NCBI GenBank assembly: GCA_964584165.1
Contig: CAZOYW010000078.1
Span: 1-6,964 of the forward strand
DNA length: 6,964 bases
Direction of reading: 5' to 3'
Source of the DNA: CAZKCI01 sp964584165
GTDB taxonomy: Bacteria > Auribacterota > Erginobacteria > Erginobacterales > CAZKCI01
In this document: piece by piece, positions 5,062 through 6,964 of the stretch
Numbering within the stretch: position 1 is the first letter of the stretch
Layout of the letters: every line of letters begins with the position of its first letter
Program-made: the position numbers and the translations under genes
The notes under the pieces: model-generated
Told to the model about the DNA's origin: nothing
The model's input: the letters and a program-made list of their open reading frames with translations, nothing else
The model's database searches: none

Positions 5062-5739
5062 TTATTTCGTCAGTTCAAAGAGGATGTCGAATTCCTCGTA
5101 CGGTCCGCTGAAGGTGTTGGGGAGGGGGGGAAGGGGGTCGGCCAGCTTGACCGCCTGGACGGCCGACCGGTCCATCAGGTCGGATCCGGAAGGGCGTTGG
5201 AGGCTGATCCCTTCGATGTGTCCGTCGCGGTAGACCCGGAAGGAGACGAGCGCGGTCGCCCCGGCGTTCTTGGCCGTCGCGGCGGAGGGCTGCTTCCAGA
5301 GGGAGTAGAGGCGGGAACTCACGTAGGAGGAATACCAGGAAGAGGAGAAGCGCCCGGTCCCCCCGCTCGCCCCCGCCGGTCCCGGCCGGGCGGAGAGGGC
5401 GGGGGATTTGGCCTGGGAGAGGCGTTCCTCGAGCCGCCGGCGCAGGTCCGGGGCCGGGGGAGCGGGCTTCTCGACCTTTTTCGTGATCTTCTTCGGCTTG
5501 GGCGGCGCCTTGCGGTCGACGATGGCGTCCTGGTCCTCGACCGGCGCCGGCGCCTCCGCGATCTGGGGGGCGGCGGCCGGCGCGGCGGCGGGCATCCCGA
5601 TCAGCTCCACCGGCGTGATCGGGTCGAAACGCTCGAAGGGCTTGATGATCCCGCCCGCGTAGAGGCTCAGGAAGAGCAGGGCGAGATGGGCGGCCAGGAC
5701 CAGGAAAAAAATCCGGGAGAAGCTCAGGTCGCGGGTCAT
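5062..5739 (-). CDS. TonB/TolA-type energy transducer
   Basis: This is a 225-residue periplasm-spanning protein expected to couple the TolQ/TolR motor to TolB and Pal. One N-terminal membrane helix (about 9-29) carries a conserved His18 within FFLVLAAHL, comparable to the transmembrane His of TonB and TolA that contacts the motor. A Pro/Ala/Lys-rich linker follows (about 50-100, with KAPPKPKKITKK), then a charged helix (RRRLEERL, 100-107). The C-terminal domain (about 135-225) has WYSSYVSSRLYSLWKQP, VSFRVYRDGHIEGISL and DRSAVQAVKLADPLPPLP, which is typical of the TonB/TolA C-terminal fold. By position, before tolB, it is the functional TolA, although in length it is closer to TonB (239) than to E. 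coli TolA (421). It starts 20 bp after the short paralogue ends, with no clear ribosome binding site, suggesting translational coupling. I leave the symbol open because TonB versus TolA cannot be settled by eye. Confidence 0.9.
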   Translation of the reverse strand: MTRDLSFSRIFFLVLAAHLALLFLSLYAGGIIKPFERFDPITPVELIGMPAAAPAAAPQIAEAPAPVEDQDAIVDRKAPPKPKKITKKVEKPAPPAPDLRRRLEERLSQAKSPALSARPGPAGASGGTGRFSSSWYSSYVSSRLYSLWKQPSAATAKNAGATALVSFRVYRDGHIEGISLQRPSGSDLMDRSAVQAVKLADPLPPLPNTFSGPYEEFDILFELTK

Positions 5740-5759
5740 GTGACGGGTGGCGCGGCGGT

Positions 5760-6206
5760 TCAGCGTTCGCCGGAACGGGTGGAGGCGGGCCGGGGGATGG
5801 CCCGGGTCACCAGTTTCTTCGGGGGCGTCTCCCGGGCGTCCGGCGCGGCGCCGGCTTTCTTCACGGGTTTCCTGGCCGGGGAGGGAGTGGGCAGAGCGAC
5901 GGCGGCGGTGGGCCGTATCCGGGACGGCCCGCGGACCGCCGCGGCGGCCTTGGTCGGAGCGGCGGAGCGGGGAAGAGGAGATGCCTTCCGCTCCGGGACG
6001 ATGGAGTTCAGCTCCGCCGGCTCCCCGGAGGAGAGGGTCGAGACCTGGCGCCCGTTTCCGCCCCCGTGGCCTCCGAAGATCCAGACGAGGAGCACGAAGA
6101 ATAGATGGCCCGCGAGGACGATCCAGAAGACTCGGCGGAGGCTTAAGGCCGGCGGCAGGGCGGCGGCCTCGCGGAGGGCGCGCGGGGTGGCGATGCGTAT
6201 CGTCAT
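5760..6206 (-). CDS. Short TonB/TolA-like membrane protein lacking the C-terminal domain
   Basis: This is a 148-residue protein. Its one membrane helix (26-46) sits in LSLRRVFWIVLAGHLFFVLL. This aligns residue by residue with the helix of the next gene (LSFSRIFFLVLAAHL), including the central His (His34 here) and a following GG, so the two anchors look like paralogues. The rest (about 50-148) is a Pro/Ala/Arg/Lys-rich linker with no folded domain; the TonB C-terminal domain is missing. It lies between tolR and the full TolA-like gene, 73 bp after tolR. No clear ribosome binding site precedes ATG 6206. It could be an accessory subunit of the motor, a decoy or regulator, or a decaying duplicate. 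The composition is low complexity but the codons are GC3-rich like the neighbours, and the frame is open throughout, so I regard it as a real gene. Confidence 0.75.
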   Translation of the reverse strand: MTIRIATPRALREAAALPPALSLRRVFWIVLAGHLFFVLLVWIFGGHGGGNGRQVSTLSSGEPAELNSIVPERKASPLPRSAAPTKAAAAVRGPSRIRPTAAVALPTPSPARKPVKKAGAAPDARETPPKKLVTRAIPRPASTRSGER

Positions 6207-6238
6207 GGTAGTCGAAGATATATGTTCGGGTTCCGGTT

Positions 6239-6270
6239 GCGGGGACGGCGAACCGGTCGATCGTCCCCGC
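6239..6270 (-). repeat. 9-bp hairpin after tolR
   Basis: GCGGGGACG (6239-6247) pairs perfectly with CGTCCCCGC (6262-6270) around a 14-nt loop that can itself form a CGA/TCG mini-stem. It starts 10 bp downstream of the tolR stop (complement of 6280-6282) on the minus strand. There is no T-run after it, so it is unlikely to be a full terminator; mRNA processing or stability is more plausible. Confidence 0.55.
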
Positions 6271-6279
6271 GCGGAGCGG

Positions 6280-6693
6280 TCAACCGGCTTTGGGCCTGGT
6301 GGCCACCCCTATCCGGTTGAGGCCGCTGGTGCGGATACCGTCCAGGACCTTGATCACCACGCCGTAGTCGAGTTTCTCGTCCGCCCGGAGGACCACGGTG
6401 GTCTGGGGGTTGGTGGCCGACACGGTCTCGAGGCGCTTCTTCAGCTCGTCCAGGGTCACCCGCTGGTCGTTCAGATAGATCTTCCCCGGGGGCGAGATGG
6501 AGACGGTGAGGCTGTCCTCCTCGGCCTTGATCTTGGAAGGCTTGGAGACGGGGAGGCGGACGTCGATCCCCTGCTCCATGATCGGGGCGGCCAGGATGAA
6601 GGCCACCAGGACGCAGAGCATCACGTCCACCAGGTTGATGACGTTGATCTCGTTGAAGATCTTGCGGTCTTTGGGTCTGGCGATCACGATCAT
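6280..6693 (-). CDS. TolR/ExbD-type biopolymer transport protein
   Basis: This is a 137-residue inner-membrane protein of the ExbD/TolR family (E. coli TolR is 142). A short cytoplasmic N-terminus leads to one helix (about 19-40) in the family signature EINVINLVDVMLCVLVAF. Asp23 is the conserved proton-path aspartate. It is followed by APIMEQGIDVRLPVS, the usual linker start. The periplasmic domain (about 60-132) has SLTVSISPPGKIYLNDQRVT, VVLRADEKLDYGVVIKVLDGIRTSGLNRIGVAT, all typical. With a TolQ/ExbB partner it forms the motor that energises TolA. ATG 6693 is supported by GGAG 5 nt upstream. Because tolB and pal follow, tolR is the likely identity, but family members are hard to tell apart from ExbD. 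It is preceded by a BIME-like repeat. Confidence 0.93.
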   Translation of the reverse strand: MIVIARPKDRKIFNEINVINLVDVMLCVLVAFILAAPIMEQGIDVRLPVSKPSKIKAEEDSLTVSISPPGKIYLNDQRVTLDELKKRLETVSATNPQTTVVLRADEKLDYGVVIKVLDGIRTSGLNRIGVATRPKAG

Positions 6694-6718
6694 CGACTCT
6701 CCGAGCGATGGAACCTTG

Positions 6719-6791
6719 TCCGTAGTCGCGGACCTTCAGGTCCGCGGCCACCTGCGCCTGGCGCGCGGGCCTGAAGGCCCGCGCCTACGGA
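6719..6791. repeat. BIME-like element: two inverted ~29-bp REP-type units
   Basis: The unit TCCGTAG + hairpin occurs at 6719-6746 and, inverted, at 6763-6791 (ending CTACGGA). Hairpin 1 is CGCGGACC-TTCA-GGTCCGCG (6727-6746). Hairpin 2 is GCGCGGGCC-TGAA-GGCCCGCGC (6763-6784). The outer TCCGTAG and CTACGGA also pair (7 bp), and a GCCA/TGGC pair lies in the centre, so the whole 73 bp folds into a cruciform-like structure. The loops TTCA and TGAA are complementary to each other. The two units differ at several stem positions while keeping pairing, which suggests selection for the structure. It lies in the spacer upstream of tolR. Confidence 0.85.
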
Positions 6792-6837
6792 TTCCCGGCG
6801 GCGCTCGGGATCGATCCTCTCACGTGGCGGAGTTAGT

Positions 6838-6963
6838 CTATTTCGGGCCCGTTCCCCCGTCGCCCGCGGCCGGCGGGGGCGGCGGCGCGGCGTGTGCGGA
6901 GGGCATCACCCGCGGCCGGAGGCGGGGGCGCGCCGGGGGCTTCTCCGCGGGGGCGGGCGGTTC
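6838..6963 (-). CDS. C-terminal fragment of an upstream gene, Pro/Ala-rich, possibly the tolQ/exbB end
   Basis: On the minus strand a frame is open from the right edge to a TAG stop (complement of 6838-6840), giving 41 residues. It reads EPPAPAEKPPARP and continues to PSAHAAPPPPPAAG and ends TGPK. Third positions are almost all G or C, as in the real genes here. A TolQ/ExbB gene is expected just upstream of tolR, so this may be its Pro/Ala-rich tail. However, no conserved TolQ sequence is in view, and a second frame in the same GC-rich stretch is also open nearby. The 144 bp between it and tolR hold only the BIME-like element. This is a tentative call. Confidence 0.35.
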   Translation of the reverse strand, partial: EPPAPAEKPPARPRLRPRVMPSAHAAPPPPPAAGDGGTGPK

Positions 6964-6964
6964 G

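Noticed and set aside
5197..6774. Plus-strand open frame of more than 500 codons opposite the TonB-like genes and tolR
   Set aside because: It crosses three well-supported minus-strand genes and their spacers; the Arg/Gly-rich composition is typical of a shadow frame.

Overview
The window is a GC-rich (roughly two-thirds G+C) chromosomal segment from a Gram-negative bacterium. A Tol-Pal envelope gene cluster fills most of the minus strand. The genes found, in transcription order (right to left), are: a Pro/Ala-rich C-terminal fragment at the right edge (probably the end of the expected tolQ/exbB), tolR/exbD, a short TonB/TolA-like membrane protein, a full TonB/TolA-type protein, tolB, pal, a coiled-coil/LysM lipoprotein, and a DUF502 membrane protein. 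One plus-strand gene at the left edge encodes a membrane-anchored polysaccharide deacetylase (NodB) family protein, cut off at its 5' end. It runs convergently into the DUF502 gene. The sequence cannot fix the taxonomy. The high GC, the two-cysteine Pal loop, the DUF502 protein and the repeat-laden spacers suggest an uncultured diderm lineage (for example PVC-related, Omnitrophota-like or deltaproteobacterial). This is a weak inference.

Functional logic: TolQ/TolR-type proteins use proton flow to energise TolA/TonB-type proteins. These span the periplasm and act on the TolB propeller and the outer-membrane, peptidoglycan-binding lipoprotein Pal. The next gene after pal, where cpoB/ybgF sits in E. 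coli, encodes a lipoprotein with a coiled coil but a LysM domain instead of TPRs. The DUF502 protein and the deacetylase are envelope-related neighbours, not recognised Tol subunits.

The spacers are the most unusual part. All but one of the minus-strand spacers carry a clear inverted repeat. They include a BIME-like pair of inverted ~29-bp units upstream of tolR (6719-6791), a 9-bp hairpin after tolR, a GGTTCA-type array with inverted copies between tolA and tolB, degenerate 7-bp TGARATY arrays on both sides of a 100-N assembly gap between tolB and pal, two hairpins after pal, and a 19-bp hairpin after the LysM gene. Three stop codons lie inside these elements. A good sigma70-like promoter (TTGCTT, 17 bp, TAATAT) precedes pal, so pal and the genes after it can probably be transcribed apart from tolB. 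The plus-strand deacetylase gene ends with a classic intrinsic terminator located inside the last codons of the convergent DUF502 gene.

No mobile-element ORFs, tRNA, rRNA or CRISPR arrays were seen. I do not see a wholly new system. The points of interest are a variant Tol-Pal operon (duplicated TonB-like anchor, LysM replacing CpoB, extended Pal) and the repeat architecture.
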